This document shows positions 1 to 12,642 of a stretch of 64,000 nucleotides of DNA, piece after piece (the first letter of the stretch is position 1; each line of letters begins with the position of its first letter). The notes beneath the pieces are model-generated. The model saw only the letters and a program-made list of their open reading frames with translations, was not told the DNA's origin and made no database searches. The DNA lies in the NCBI GenBank assembly GCA_024036415.1, contig JAMWET010006936.1, positions 1,902,001-1,966,000 on the forward strand, given 5' to 3'. The position numbers were made by a program, and so were the translations under genes. The DNA comes from Prochilodus magdalenae. Its lineage: Eukaryota; Chordata; Actinopteri; Characiformes; Prochilodontidae.

Positions 1-2106
1 TAAAAATGAATAAACAAATGAGGAGTGCAGAATTTTAGCTCTGTAATCACATTTCTTAGCACATGTGTACCATTACTCTGATTTCTTTCGTCTTGCTCAA
101 TCTGGGCAAATCTGACAACGGTACTGGAAAAAAGTAAGCAGTGTTTAACACAAAACGCTTTTGAAGTGGGTCTGAAACCAAGACATGCTTGACGAAAGAA
201 ATGATTTTAGTATTTTTCATCTTTTCAACTATGTATGTTCATATATTTTTCACAAAAGTAACTTAAAAAAAATCAGCGTCATGAAGTTTTTTTTTTACGC
301 TACATTCTACATTACATTTGGCAAAAAAACTATGAAACATACTGGCTGATTCATGTGGACACAGAATTTCCTATTATCTGACTACAGAATTCCATATCTA
401 ATTAATAATAAGTCTTTCGATCATGTCCTTAAACCTAATTCCCTTCATAACTTACATACAACTTTCATATATGAACAGAATAAGTACTGAATAAATAAAT
501 ACTGAATAAGTCATGGGTTATTAACTGGGCCTGCAGAGGTTAAAAAACATGGTACTGGTCTTCATGGCCTTTCTATAGAGTTTTGTGCCTTTTGCCCTGA
601 AATCATACATGATGGAAAGAGAAAGGAAAAAACCCTGAAAGATCGAAAGACGACTGTATCTTTCAAGGGAGCCACAACTATGACCGGTGTTTACACTCGC
701 AGGCATGGTAGAACAGGGAAAAGAAGGAGCTGAGGAGAAACAAGCCAGCACAGGGAGCACCTCCGCCTGCCAGGGGATCCGGCATAGGCCTGCCTGTACC
801 CGTCCCACCCCCAACCACTGCTGCACACCTGGGCCTCTGCTCCGCTTTGAGGTGGCTCCTTAACACGACCCAGCATGCCTCAGTGTGTGTGTGTGTGCGC
901 ACAAGTAAGACTGAGAAAAAGAAAGAGAGAGAGGCAGATTGGGAGGTCTGGGTGGAAAGGGACTTCCCCTATTCAGCCCTTTCTGACAGATACAAAAGTG
1001 AGCATAAACACGAGAAAGGAATGACGTGTTTTTCACAAAAAATTTACGTTTTGTGCTATTATCTGTCACCTGCTTAAACCCTGGGCTTAGTACTCAGTTA
1101 ATAATCATAGGGTTCTGTAACTACTATGAATTCACCTATTCAAGCTCCACCCACAAACCATTCTTTGGACAAATCTTTGGCAAGAATCCCATTCAACCTT
1201 GTGAAATTGCAGCCCACCTTGTTGAGAGTAGTGCTATAGAGTTTAGTTTCCTGGTACTGAGTTGCTATGTCGTTGTGTTTATCAAACCCGGGTCACTATG
1301 CTGCTGTCCCATTTATGACACAACATAAAACTACACCTTCTGTATCCAAACCGGTGTGCACCAATAATGCACCACAAGATACCCAGTTACAATACTAAGG
1401 ATTGGAAGCATGAGTTCACATACAGGGCCTCAGAGTTCAAAGCTTGGCTGGCAATGTCTCCTACCATTAAGACGTCCACACAGAAACGTGGTACCATCAC
1501 TTGGAAGTAATTAAACAGGGAATTATAACAGACATTTCCGAGCATCTGAGACTCAAGCTGGACCTCTAGTGTTCCTCACAAAAACAAGGCAGGAAAGTTT
1601 CTCTCTCTTTCTCTGCCCAGGCCCCTCCTGGTGGGAGGGATAACCCCCCCTCCACCATCACCACCACCACTGCGTGTCAGACTTCAAAGAGGAGACTGAG
1701 CTCCCCCTGCATTCATCTGAGGCTAACAGCTTAACCACCGAGTTCAAACAGCGCACCCACACCCTCAGTGCTGAGGAGTTGAGGAGCGCTCAAATAGAAC
1801 ACACACACACAAAAAGCTAATCTATAACTATGCTCCCAATCTCGCTCATAAACATACACACACAGGCAGAGGGCTAATCTGTAACTACACTCCCAAACTT
1901 TCTCATTCATTTCGGTTCCCCAAAGAGCGTCTCGGTGGATGGTTCCTATCCATTTATGTAAATGACTTGGTATGTATTTGTGGAAGCGTTTTGAAATGTA
2001 AAGAAACTCTACAGGCATGTTATGAAGGTTCTATACCAAATTAAAAGTTTTACAACCATACGTCCAAACCAAGTACCCCTATATATACCTTTACTTTATA
2101 TATCCT
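1..2106. other. Left intergenic stretch, no supported gene
   Basis: Short open frames only, none with recognisable protein similarity. Small CA/TG runs occur near 883-898 and 1800-1812. A GC-richer patch at 720-860 shows no coding support. Confidence 0.5.
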
Positions 2107-2323
2107 CACTGTCCATAGAAAAACATATATCTCCATTTTTATTTTTATGCATCATTTGAACACAGCAGATGCTGTTTACATAGTGTGAACATTTCAGGAT
2201 GAATGGACCAACAGAAATGGCCCCAAACTAGTTCCAGTGACTTCCATTAGAGTTACATTGGGTTCTGGCCTCTCTTGTAAAGTTGCCATTTTGGAGATAT
2301 GTGCTTTTCTTTCGGCAGCTACG
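2107..2323. mobile_element. Family A inverted-repeat MITE, copy 1
   Basis: Begins CACTGTCCATAGAAAAACAT and ends with the inverted equivalent (ATTTTGGAGATATGTGC, then CTACG). The interior ATGGACCAACAGAAATGGCC is shared with copies at 34133 and 41335. It has no coding capacity and is a non-autonomous DNA transposon by structure; the superfamily is unknown. Confidence 0.7.
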
Positions 2324-2364
2324 ATATACGGTACAGTACTATGTATATAGCTGGAGAGTAGGCA

Positions 2365-2665
2365 TGTATATTCAATGAGCACTTTATTACCATCCCTGAC
2401 TAACTGATCAGCTCCACTTGCCATATAGGAGCACTTTGTAATTCTACAATTATAGACTGTAGTCCATCTGTTTGTGTGCATACTTGGTTTTACCCTTTTA
2501 CCCTGTTCTTCAGTGGTTAGAACCCCCACCGTGCAGGTTCTATTTAGGTGGTAGATCATTCTCAGTACTGCAGTGACACTGATGTGGTGGTGGTGGTGAT
2601 AGGTTAGTGTGTGTTGTGCTGGTGTAAGTGGATCAGACACAGCAGTGCTGCTGGAGTGTTCAACT
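2365..2665. repeat. Dispersed fish repeat fragment
   Basis: Contains a stretch that I recognise as very common in fish genomes (TGCAGTGACACTGATGTGG followed by a GTG-rich run and GGATCAGACACAGCAGTGCT). It is truncated after about 2665. A 148-aa open frame on the opposite strand is a by-product of this repeat. The element class is not known to me. Confidence 0.5.
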
Positions 2666-4404
2666 CTCTACTCAGAGAATGACTGGCCTCACCTAAAGTG
2701 CTAAGTAAAGCTATATGGCTACAAGTCACTATTATTAGTAACACAAATAACCTTGAAACATTGGCTATTTATTTAAGGTAGGTCTGTGTTTGCTCAGTTT
2801 CAAAGCAGCCCAGTGTTATTTATAGGCTAATCAATGAGAAAATGTAAAATTAAACTTTTTTAAAAACATAAAAGGACTTCCCCCTTGTATTTATGTGTAT
2901 TTGAATTCACTCTAAAGACTGACATTATGAACGCCTACATATAACAATGACCTGAAAACACATGATTCAACCAACAATGACACATTGGAGATCTGCTCTA
3001 TAAACATGTGGACTGTTTGATTTGGGCCATTTTGTACCCAGGTGCTGTGTAAACATTACACTAAGCACACGCTGGGTTACTTTAACCCAGACTCTCAGGT
3101 TAGAGGGGTTAACCCAGCATGACGGTTCACATCCTTTAGCCAGGAGCTCGGTTTCAAAGCTTGGGATATATCTGCCTTATTTTAAGTTATTTTAAGTGCT
3201 GACATTTTCCAAAGACTGGCTTTTATTCTCAGGCACACAAATTCAACCCAAGCTGAAAAATCATAAAATTATATTATTATAACTCCTGAAAACATGACAG
3301 ACGAAACGCAGGGAAAGAATAAATCTACTCATATGAATCTACTGACGCATGGGGCTTTATTCTATTTCTGAAAAAGAAGCTGCTAATGAAACACTGGCAT
3401 AAACGAAGACTTCATTATGTTACCTTGTACCTTGTTTTTGGCACAAGAAGGCATTGTGCGAGTTCATTTTGCCCTTTGTGTGGTCCGTACTGTTAGTGTA
3501 ACAGAAGAATCTGTTTCAAACGGCTTCAAAATATAAAGACGTGTGTGCGCAACAGCTGCTGGGGTGACCGCTCTGTGCGATGAATGGTTAACTGGACTGC
3601 GGGTCCGATGAGGTGCCATGATTAAAAACGTGTACCACAACATACAAATGCTCCTACAAACTGGACTGTATTGGATTCTGTAAACATCTGACTATAGTGG
3701 AGGGCACACCCTCTGCCCTAGATTCCGACTCTCAACAAACCTTCCTACAGCATCACGAGCACTGCTGTAAGAAACGCTGCTGAGAACGCACCCGCTGGAA
3801 CAAAGCTGAGAGTCAGCCTGTACTTCTGACTTTAGCGGCCTTTTTAGGGGAGACATGTTGATGGCCGTCTGCTGCTCTCCTGCAAAGCAACAGAACAGAA
3901 TCTCACCAGATCAGGTTCAACCTGACTTCACCATATACCGCCTTATTTGGTTCAGAGTGTGCCAACCATACTCGTGCAAAGAATAGAGCTGAACGATCGC
4001 ACATGGGTGTTAAGGCAGCATTACCCTCATTATTGAACTAGTGTGTGGGAGTATGAACGAGTTTAGAGTGTATGTAGCTGCAGTTCTACAGAACACAAAC
4101 TCCACTGCATGCTGGAGCCTAATTTCTACAGGAAACGACTTGGAAAGTACCCGCTCCTTCCCAGCATCCACCCCTCTTTCGTGAGCGCAAGCATGTGGGT
4201 TCTATTAGCGTTTGCTGCAGTATTTGTTTATGGAGCGCTCTCTCGCGCAGGCCCCTCCTCTGGAATTCCGGGTGTTCCAGATTTCCCGAACATGCTTCAG
4301 GAATTCTGTGACCTGATTCTACAAACTCAGTATTTCTCTCTCCCTGACTATATATCACATATTTAAAAGCAAAGGTGAAGGCAAAGGTTTGGTACAACCA
4401 AAAA
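2666..4404. other. Intergenic, no supported feature
   Basis: AT-rich in the left half and more balanced from 3540. Short open frames near 4109-4397 overlap on both strands without similarity to known proteins. Confidence 0.4.
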
Positions 4405-4438
4405 AGGAAGAAAGAAAGAAAGAAAGACTGGATCTGAA

Positions 4439-4477
<39 letters not shown>

Positions 4478-4572
4478 GATGGATCTGAAAAGATAGAAAG
4501 AAAGAAAGAAAGAATGGATCTGAAAAGAAAGTAAGAAAGAAAGAAAGGATGGACCTGAAAAGATAGAAAGAT

Positions 4573-4607
<35 letters not shown>

Positions 4608-4715
4608 AAAAAAGAAAGGATGGATCTGAAAAGAAAGAAAGAAAGAAAGAAAGGATGGATCTGAAAAGAAAGAAAGAAAGAAATAAAAAAAGGAAAGGAT
4701 GGATGGATCTGAAAC
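4405..4715. repeat. GAAA microsatellite with a 35-bp higher-order unit
   Basis: Runs of GAAA are interrupted by a cassette close to GGATGGATCTGAAAAG, which recurs near 4427, 4477, 4512, 4547, 4618, 4653 and 4697. The spacing is mostly 35 bp or twice that, so this is a minisatellite built on a tetranucleotide. Confidence 0.9.
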
Positions 4716-5619
4716 AAAAGTGCACTTTTGCTTTAGCCGTGTCTAGTTAATCATATTCGCTTACAACAGGAAACCTTTTTGCTCTGGGAAGCAAGAAGCC
4801 ACATCAACTCCTTCACCTTTAAGCCCTCAGATTGGGAATAACTGCAGGGTTGTCCTTTATGTGATGTAGAAAGACGAACAGAATGATTGACTTGGGAAAG
4901 TACGGCCAATAAACATAATACTGTGTTGGTCCTCCTTTCAATACAGAGCGCCTGACGTGCATGACGTGCTAGGCATGTGTGCATTCTGCTCCTATATTCC
5001 TCCTTCCTTCCTTCCCTCTCCTCTGCTGGTGGATTTGTACAGCTCCGAGTCTCAGCGTGAGGGTGACAGAGTGGACACCAGTAGAGGGAGTGCATTAAGG
5101 CAGGACGGTAAACATACACACACAAGCAGCCAGCTCACTCACCACTTCCTGAGCTGTTTCCTCAGTGCAGGGAAACTCCCTACAGCAGCAGCTAACCCTC
5201 AGCTTCAAATACGCGAGCAGCTCAGAGTTACAGCTTCAGCAATCACTCAACCCAAGTGTGCGTGTGTCTTCAGATGGGTCGGGTTTTGGGGAATACGTAT
5301 TGATAAATCACTACAGGCTCCGTACAGGCTCTGTACAGGCTCCGTACAGCCTGAATAAATCTGTCCAAACTGAGCATAAAGAGCCCAAACAGTGGATAAC
5401 TGTTCTGCTTCCTGAAATGATTTTGACATAGTGTGTAAACTGGAGATCTGCACAGGTTTGAGATTAAAGTCTCAAATAAACACCCACCAGAGCTGACCAG
5501 GCCCAAATGGCACTGCTAATTCTGTAGCTGGAACCTGACCCGAACACAATGGCTTGTCACAGCACTTTACTTTCCTACTGAGCTCCAAAATGTCATCCTG
5601 GGACAAACAGACATGCTGT
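4716..5619. other. Intergenic with a small 11-bp tandem repeat
   Basis: No gene supported. At 5320-5353 an 11-bp unit (TACAGGCTCCG) is repeated about three and a half times. Confidence 0.5.
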
Positions 5620-5806
5620 TAAAAGAAAAACAAGTATCTCCAAAATAGTAACTTTAAAGAAGAGGGTAAAAACCTATTTAACCTTCAGTATAGGTTCAGT
5701 AAAGCGACTTCAGTCCAAGCAACATGGACATTTCTGTTGGTCATCATCGGAAATTCATCACGATTCAAGGGGAAGCAGCTTTGCTCAAATGATGAACACA
5801 AGTATG
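5620..5806. mobile_element. Family A MITE, degraded copy 2
   Basis: AGAAAAACAAGTATCTCCAA, a TAACTTTAAAGAAGAGG stretch and CATTTCTGTTGGTC, followed by CAAATGATGAACA, match the family A interior in inverted orientation; the termini have decayed. Confidence 0.5.
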
Positions 5807-6344
5807 AAAGGATATGCCATTTGTTCTTTAGAAAGTGATGATGTGTAATAAAATGTACATGGTATTTATTATCAGTATGTTTTACAGAATACTAACCGTA
5901 CCAGGCAGAGAACAGCATTCACCCTCTTCTGATAAAGACAGAAAGAGTGTACAAGAAAATGCATAAGTGTGCAAAATGTACTAGATAGAAGACAAACGGT
6001 AAGCATACCTCTTAAAAGAACTTTTTAAAATGTATCTTTTAATCAATTACTACTTTGATTGCTCCACTGGAGAAGTAGACTAACAGCATTTCATTATACT
6101 GCACAGCACATTTGGATATAAAGACGATAAAGTTGAATTGAATTAAACTGAATTAAACTATAAATGTTTCAAAAGGGTCCTCAAATAAACACCCAGTCCG
6201 TTCCCATTGCATACAGTCCACAAACAGTCTGTTTTACATTAAATGTTTTTGTGATGTCACAAAACTCAACACTTTTGCATACACCCTACTCTACTCATCC
6301 TAAAGTCTACTTCCAGCCATTAACACTAAAGTGTCCTACTTTCT

Positions 6345-6742
6345 GACCTATAACGTGGGTGTGGTTTTATATAAACAAGGGCACCCGCTCTTTATTCCTG
6401 TAAAACATACTGTTTTGTTACTGTGCCTTTAAGACTGATCTAAGATGAATGAGCTTCAGCCTGATTGGCTGCCATGTGTCTTATTCAGCAAGGCACTCAA
6501 AAATGAAACCCTGCTTATAACGTCAATATGATTGGGCGGGGTTAAACTGCTATACAAATGAACTGCCTTCTGTGACGTGACATCACACGTCATTCACAAC
6601 AGTGAATTCAAAGTTGTTTTTGCAGCTTAGTGTCCACATATGGACTGTATTGACGGAATGGTAAATGATAAACCCTTACAATGCCTAGATAGCACTTTTT
6701 GGTGTGGGAAATTAGATTTTCCAGGATATGGGCCCTTTAAAG
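6345..6742. mobile_element. Family B inverted-repeat element, copy 1
   Basis: Ends in GGATATGGGCCCTTTAAAG, the inverse of the AAAGGGCTCATATC start seen in copies at 10899 and 12713. Shared interior: AAAACATACTGTTT, CTGATTGGCTGC, and GCTTAGTGTCC near the end. A lone matching end (CATATGGGCCCTTTAAG) recurs at 6873-6890. Non-coding. Confidence 0.6.
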
Positions 6743-6890
6743 ATACAGCAACAAATATAGCCTGTTTCATTCTAAGGAATATAAAGATGCAGGAAATAGG
6801 TGTGTACAAATAAATTATACTTGCAAAAGCACATAAACGTCACAAGTGGACCTCAGGGAATAACAAATGATATAGCATATGGGCCCTTTA

Positions 6891-7290
6891 AGTCAAAAGC
6901 GTCTTGTGTTAAAAGAGCTAGTGTGGTATTGCATTTATTAGTGGTATTTATATCAGCCCACACACAGGCTGCAAATGTCAGGCACAAAATGACTAAGAAG
7001 AAGATGAAAACACTCTTTCAGAAACTGATTTGTTTGGTTCCCCTGATGATTTGAAACATGCCATCACGGACCGCCGAACTTGGCGCGTCTGACGCTGTTT
7101 GGGGTTCAGCGCTGGAGTTAACAGCCTACTTCACACATGCTATGGACATCAGAGGGAAATGGGCCCTCTGCAGGAGAGCGAAAACAGGAGCAAACAGACG
7201 AAAGGAGGAGGAGGTGGAGCAGCGTCGTTACACTCATCACTGTCATGACGCAAAGGAACCCCAAAATGATGAAAAACCCGAATCCCCCTT
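6891..7290. other. Intergenic, no supported feature
   Basis: Holds an 83-codon open frame (7058-7309) lacking any recognised motif. Coding status is not supported. Confidence 0.35.
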
Positions 7291-7530
7291 AAGACCGCCT
7301 AGTCATTAGGACCCGCTGAAATGTGCGAAGGCTGAGCGTGTGCTGCGTGTTTCCTCACGTTGAACGTGTTTTGAGCTTTTTCTCCTCGGTTCTGTTTGTT
7401 AGCTGCTGCTAGCGAAGTGAAGCTCCTCGAGCCTTCTGTGCGCGCGGCCCCGCGTGGGCGGTATTTGTGTGTGCGCGCGCGCGCGTGGCCTGGTTTTCGC
7501 CTCTTTGTGGGGACCAAATGTCCCAAGCAT
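7291..7530. promoter_or_regulatory. CpG-rich patch, possible unassigned promoter
   Basis: CpG-dense against an AT-rich background, including GCGCGCGGCCCCGCG near 7440 and an alternating GT/GC run near 7466-7487 that could adopt Z-DNA. No coding exon was recognised nearby. Promoter function is inference only. Confidence 0.35.
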
Positions 7531-8285
7531 GATAAAATAGCCTTGTTTTTTACCTTGTGGGACATCCTGGTCACCGTGTTGGTCTGTTTTCTAGCACTGT
7601 TTTCTGTTTCAAAGGTAATACGTATGTGTGGGCTGCCGATTGGATTGCAGATGAGAGTATTCTACTGTAGCTATGATTTTATTTACTCCACATTGTAGCA
7701 GCATATATATGCATTAAGAAAGAGAGAGTGAACGTCCCCCCTTCGCCCACTTTAAATCCATCAGAAAGTAATAAATAAATATAAATAAATAAATCTACAG
7801 GTTTCTGTTTATTCATAAACATGCAGATTAGCCCGTGCTAACCACACAGCACCTTTGTTTAGTCGTTGTAGTCTTGTTATGAACTGATACTGTGTTTGTG
7901 TACTGAGTACTAGGAGATGCTAATGCCTTCACTACATTACCCGTCTTCATTGCGTCTGAAAAAACAGAGCTTAGGCGCTGGCATATCTGAGGTTAGAGTG
8001 CTGATCAACTCTGAAGGCCTTAAATAAAGGATTCCGCAGTGTGCTGTGTGCGTCCGAGAGAGATACAGCTCCCTCTTTCTTCCACTCTCCGCATCTCTCC
8101 CAATTATGCCCCCTCTTCACATGCCCCCCGCCCCCTCCCCTTTACTCCCTCCTCCTCCACCCCACCCCCATCGAACACACCCTCAGCCCGGGCAGGCAGA
8201 TGAGTCTCGACAGGTCACAGGAAGTCGAAATTCCAGTTCAGCTCTCCAAACCTACATGAGAAAAGGAGTTGATCGGGGAGGAAGG
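7531..8285. other. Intergenic, no supported feature
   Basis: AT-rich on the left, pyrimidine-rich (C/T) around 8080-8200. No gene recognised. Confidence 0.35.
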
Positions 8286-8300
8286 GCGAGATAGACAGAT

Positions 8301-8359
<59 letters not shown>

Positions 8360-8491
8360 AATAAAAAGAGAAAATTACAAAAAGTGAATGTGCTTGGATG
8401 AGAGAGAGAGTATGTGAGTGTTCTCTTGGTGGGGGGAGAGAAAATAGAGATGGAGATGGGGTATAAGAGAAAGATGGTGTTTATGTCTATA

Positions 8492-8578
<87 letters not shown>

Positions 8579-8580
8579 TA
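8286..8580. repeat. GA microsatellite block
   Basis: Two long (GA)n runs, about 8302-8352 and 8497-8576, joined by purine-rich sequence. Confidence 0.9.
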
Positions 8581-8687
8581 GCTAGCTAGCTAACTAACTA
8601 GTCAGATAGATAGACAGGTAGGAAGGAAAAGGTAGGAAAAGGAGAGACACAGAATATTAGTATAAGCGAAAGATGGTGGTTTATGGT

Positions 8688-8712
8688 CTGTGTGTGTGGT
8701 GTGTGTGTGTTC

Positions 8713-8768
<56 letters not shown>

Positions 8769-8828
8769 GAGAGAGAGAGGGATATAAAAGAAAGATTGTG
8801 GTTATGGGGGTGTGATACATATATACAG

Positions 8829-8860
<32 letters not shown>
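8688..8860. repeat. Compound TG / GA / TA microsatellites
   Basis: (TG)n at about 8690-8731, passing directly into (GA)n to about 8780, then (TA)n at about 8826-8856. Confidence 0.9.
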
Positions 8861-9063
8861 GAGAGACGTATAGGCAGACAGCATGCGAGGGCCGCAGCAC
8901 GTGTGCTTTTGTGTGTGGGGAAGCGACTCTGTACGAGAGAGAGAGAGGTAGAGGAAAAGAGAGAGATACTGCAATAACAGAATATGCACTTTTGTGACAA
9001 ACATCAAGTTTTCTAATCAGTGTCTGAACAGAGTAACGATCCGTGAAGAGCCAAATTATTACC

Positions 9064-9405
9064 TTCACACACTCACTCACATCCACACTCAGACTCACAC
9101 ACACACACATTCTGGCTCACACACACACTCATTCAGACTCACATATAGACTCACTCACACACACTCAGACTGACACACACTCACTCAGACTCGCACAAGA
9201 GCACACCCACACAGACTCACACACAGACTTCCACACACTTTCACACTCATTCACACTCAGACTCGCATATTCAGACTTAAACACACACAGACTCACGCTC
9301 ACACACACTCTCACTCACATTCGGACTCACACTCTCACTCACATTCAGACTCTCACTCCGACATACACTCTCTCACACACACTCTCACTCCGACTCTAAC
9401 TTCAC
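9064..9405. repeat. Imperfect CACA/CTCA/GACT minisatellite
   Basis: About 340 bp built from ACACTCACTCAGACT-like words on the + strand, irregular in unit length. The open frame through it is an artefact of the repeat. Confidence 0.85.
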
Positions 9406-9419
9406 TAACTCTGCTCAGT

Positions 9420-9900
9420 GTTCTGCAGGAAGCGGCTTTGAGGGAACAGATACAGTCGTTGTTATGGAAACCGGTATCGCCCGAGGGGGGAGTGTAGAGG
9501 TCAAGCCGAGTGGTTGCCGTGGAAACCGCTAGAGCGCGGAGCCCCGCCCCCTCTCAGAAGGGCGAATAGCGAAAGAGGTCGGCGGTTTTTAATTGGCCCA
9601 AATTCAGCAGCTGGGGGGCTCGACCCCGCCCCCTCCCCCTCGCAGCTCGAGTTCTTAAAGGGGAAATAAATTAGCCTACAGTTTTGAACCGGTGTGTGGG
9701 AGCGTGATTCATACGGACATATTAAAACACGCCTCAGAACCTCTTCTTGTCGGTTCTGAAATAACCGAAAAACGGTCTCAGCTCCGAAAAGATCTAGATT
9801 CCCCGAGAAACACCCCGAGTCTGTCTGTAAACCCACTGCACGGCAGAAACAACACAAAGGGTCGGTCTGAGGAGGGCACGTAATATATTAGCTGTGGTGC
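9420..9900. promoter_or_regulatory. CpG-rich patch, possible unassigned promoter
   Basis: CpG- and GC-rich, with an inverted CCAAT motif (ATTGG at about 9592) and CCCCGCCCC runs that resemble Sp1 sites. A 118-codon minus-strand open frame here has no recognised similarity. It could be the start of a non-coding or unrecognised transcript; that is inference. Confidence 0.4.
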
Positions 9901-10804
9901 AGTGACTGCTGCAGAGAGCTGCCTGGGCTAGCCGTGCCTGTTCATTTTAGCCCACAATTATTTGCAGTTCAGCGGCAAATCGCATTTTACGCGCTATTAT
10001 TACTATTATTAATACTTACTATCATAATATCGTTTTGCTATCGAGGGTACGTTCTTCTCCAACGACGTGACCAAATACAATAAAGCCTATAAATAATCGA
10101 AAAGTATCAAATTCGTGTATTTCCTTAATCCCCACCTGAAACGATCCGACCTAAAGCTGAAAAGCATCCGTACAAAAGTGCAGCTTACCGTGCAAAGCAC
10201 CATCGCATCAGACTCAGACCTCAAGTTTGGGCTATTCGAGCTTACCTGACCACGAACGAAAAAAAAAAGAGCACAACAACGGATCAATGCACACACACGT
10301 ATACGCAGCTCTGGCGTGAACGCCGAAGACGCACATTCACACTGACTACCTCGTCACGCACGCCATGTCTGTATCATGAAAGGAGGGCTACTGCGGTCCA
10401 GGACGTACGGTGGCGTACGACTGTGAAGTTGAGTGTTGCGATTTATGTTCAAGTTGATTACTTTGCCTTTAAGTTCACAAGGCATCTATCTGCCAAGCAG
10501 AGGAAGCTCCGCCCTCATATTTCACCCACTGGCCCTCCTGCCACCGGAATGCCTTAAGAGTGTCCTGGGCAACGCGCAACACACTTCAAATCCCACAATT
10601 CCCCTTTGATGAAAAGTATCCCCCGCTGCTCATCCTCGCAGAGCGGGGAATGTAGTCTTTTCATTTGGAGCTGCGCTGAGTGACAAGGCACCGGTCTGGG
10701 GGCTTCAATGTGACAGAAAACAAGGACACAGAACATGCAAGCAGAGAGGTCTTACAGGGTGCGCAGGGTCACCAATACGCAGTAGTGAATATTTTTATTT
10801 GGGC
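9901..10804. other. Intergenic, no supported gene
   Basis: Moderately CpG-rich around 10240-10450; nothing coding recognised. Confidence 0.35.
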
Positions 10805-11236
10805 TCTTAAGTTCAAATCTGTAGTGCCAGTGTTAGCACACTGATGGGCAATGAACTTATTTCATATACCCGAGGCAAACTGACTGCTTTCATTTTCTAA
10901 AGGGCTCATATCTTACACTTCCTTTATATTTTATTTCCCCCCTTGAGGTTGGCTTATAGCATTTGGGTGGTTTCATGCACCAAACATGGCTACAGTTAAT
11001 TCTGCATGGCCATTTCCAACTTCTCTTTATTGCTTAGAATAAAACATACTGTTTAGTTAATGTGCATTTAAGATAAATGAGCTGTGTTCTGATTGGCTGC
11101 ACTCAAAGCTGAAACATTTCCTATAACTTCAGTATGAGTGGTTTGTGCTGTAGGTGAAAATAGATGGGTGTACTATATGTAAATGAGCTGGTTCCTATGA
11201 TTTCAAAGCTGGTTGTTTTTGCTGCTTAGTGTCCCT
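10805..11236. mobile_element. Family B element, copy 2
   Basis: Shares with the copy at 12643 a GTTCAAA and CTGTAGTGC leader, TTTTCTAAAGGGCTCATATC, CTGCATGGCCATTTCCAAC and GCTTAGTGTCC. The inverted right end is missing or diverged. Confidence 0.6.
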
Positions 11237-11369
11237 ACTAGTATTAAGGCTTTATTTCAGAAATGCAAATATTATATTCAAATGAAAACATGAATAACAA
11301 GACTTAAGCTAATAGAAGAAACATAAAATCAGTGTTCACCAATGTGGATGTGTATTACTCATGTTTACT

Positions 11370-11530
11370 CATGGGGCCTCACTCACTCACTCACTGATTC
11401 ATTCTCTTCTAACCTGCTGAATCCCCCTGGATTGCAGGGGTGCTGGAGCCTATCCCAGCTCTCAAAGAGCAGAAGGCAGGATACACCCTGGTCAGGCCGT
11501 CAGTCCAAGGCAGGGACCACAAGTTCTTGA
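11370..11530. repeat. Dispersed fish repeat fragment
   Basis: Contains GGTGCTGGAGCCTATCCCAG followed by GCAGGATACACCCTGG, wording I know from a widespread fish interspersed repeat, perhaps a retroposon tail. Four ACTC units precede it. Confidence 0.5.
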
Positions 11531-12642
11531 ATTTGTTATAGAAAAAGTCCTAAGAAAAAGTCTACAACAGGCTCATGTGTTCTTAAACCACAGAATGATT
11601 TTGTTCTTGCCTAATCTCAAATAAAAAAGCATTGGTGAACGTCAGAATGTCAGTAAAGACTGTGTACGTGGGTTTTAAGCTTCGTAAAAATGGTTGGTGA
11701 ATGAGACCCATTGATTTTAGGAGCTGGCAGACTGATTTTAAGGGAATGATATAGCTTGCCATACATTAAAATACAGTTGCCCCAGTCATTATACTTCTAC
11801 AGCTGAATAACAATATATGAAGTCTTTCAAAAAGCAGTCACAGTGACGGTTATGTTATAGCAAAAAAATAAGTTGTTGCCAACAAATATGATTACATATA
11901 TAGAGCGTATGACTTGTGTCCTGTAAGTGAACTTATTATTTACCTGTTAATATAGATTTTAAGAGAACTTTCAACCAAATTCTTAAACCAACGCTTGTCA
12001 TTTTGGGTCAAACTCAGGCAATGTGTTCAGCCATGCAGCCAGCAGAGAACTATCTATATATGGTGTACAAGGGCAGTACCAAAACAGTACATACTGTGGG
12101 CTTGGATCTTTAAAACACTAACCATTACACACTGTACTCTCCGGCTCCAAGCTTACAGGCACATCTCTCTCACTTGCAACTCTTGGGTGGATAGTATAAT
12201 CGTTAGGTTAGGCTCTTTAACAGTTAAATGGGCAACGCTAAATATTTATAACTTTGTTGATCCCGGTTCTCGCACCTGTTTATGGTTACCACTATGTTCC
12301 TCCAGAGCTAAACTTCATCATACCCAATAATCTTCTATGTCAAATCAAGGCCTATCTTGTAGAACAGGGTTCGGTGCCCCTGCTAATACTTGTCTGTAGG
12401 CACCACATGTTTATTAACTGCATTACTTTTATAGTTCTTCTTCCAACATAAGTTTAAATGCTTTGGTCTAAAATAAATGAAGTTTCATGAGTTTTTAACA
12501 GTACCATATGAGTAGTACTTATCCAGACATACAAAAGAGATTACCTGAATTCATTTTAATCAACCATGTCACACCAACATGATTACTGATAAAAGTAAAT
12601 GAACTGGCAGACTATTTATTTTTATTCATATGGAAATGATGT
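11531..12642. other. Intergenic, no supported feature
   Basis: AT-rich; open frames near 11995-12451 show no recognisable protein. Confidence 0.4.

Noticed and set aside
2194..2640. 148-codon minus-strand open frame
   Set aside because: It spans a family A element and a dispersed repeat; the His run is a GTG repeat read in reverse.
7058..7309. 83-codon open frame as a candidate small protein
   Set aside because: No motif, no splice context and no recognisable similarity; length is within chance expectation.
9043..9399. Array-like pattern resembling a CRISPR or a repeat protein
   Set aside because: Units are irregular 4-16 bp words with no unique spacers, in a vertebrate genome; it is a degenerate minisatellite.
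9501..9857. 118-codon minus-strand open frame in a CpG-rich patch
   Set aside because: GC-rich DNA gives long open frames by chance; no domain or conserved motif was seen. The patch itself is reported as a possible promoter.
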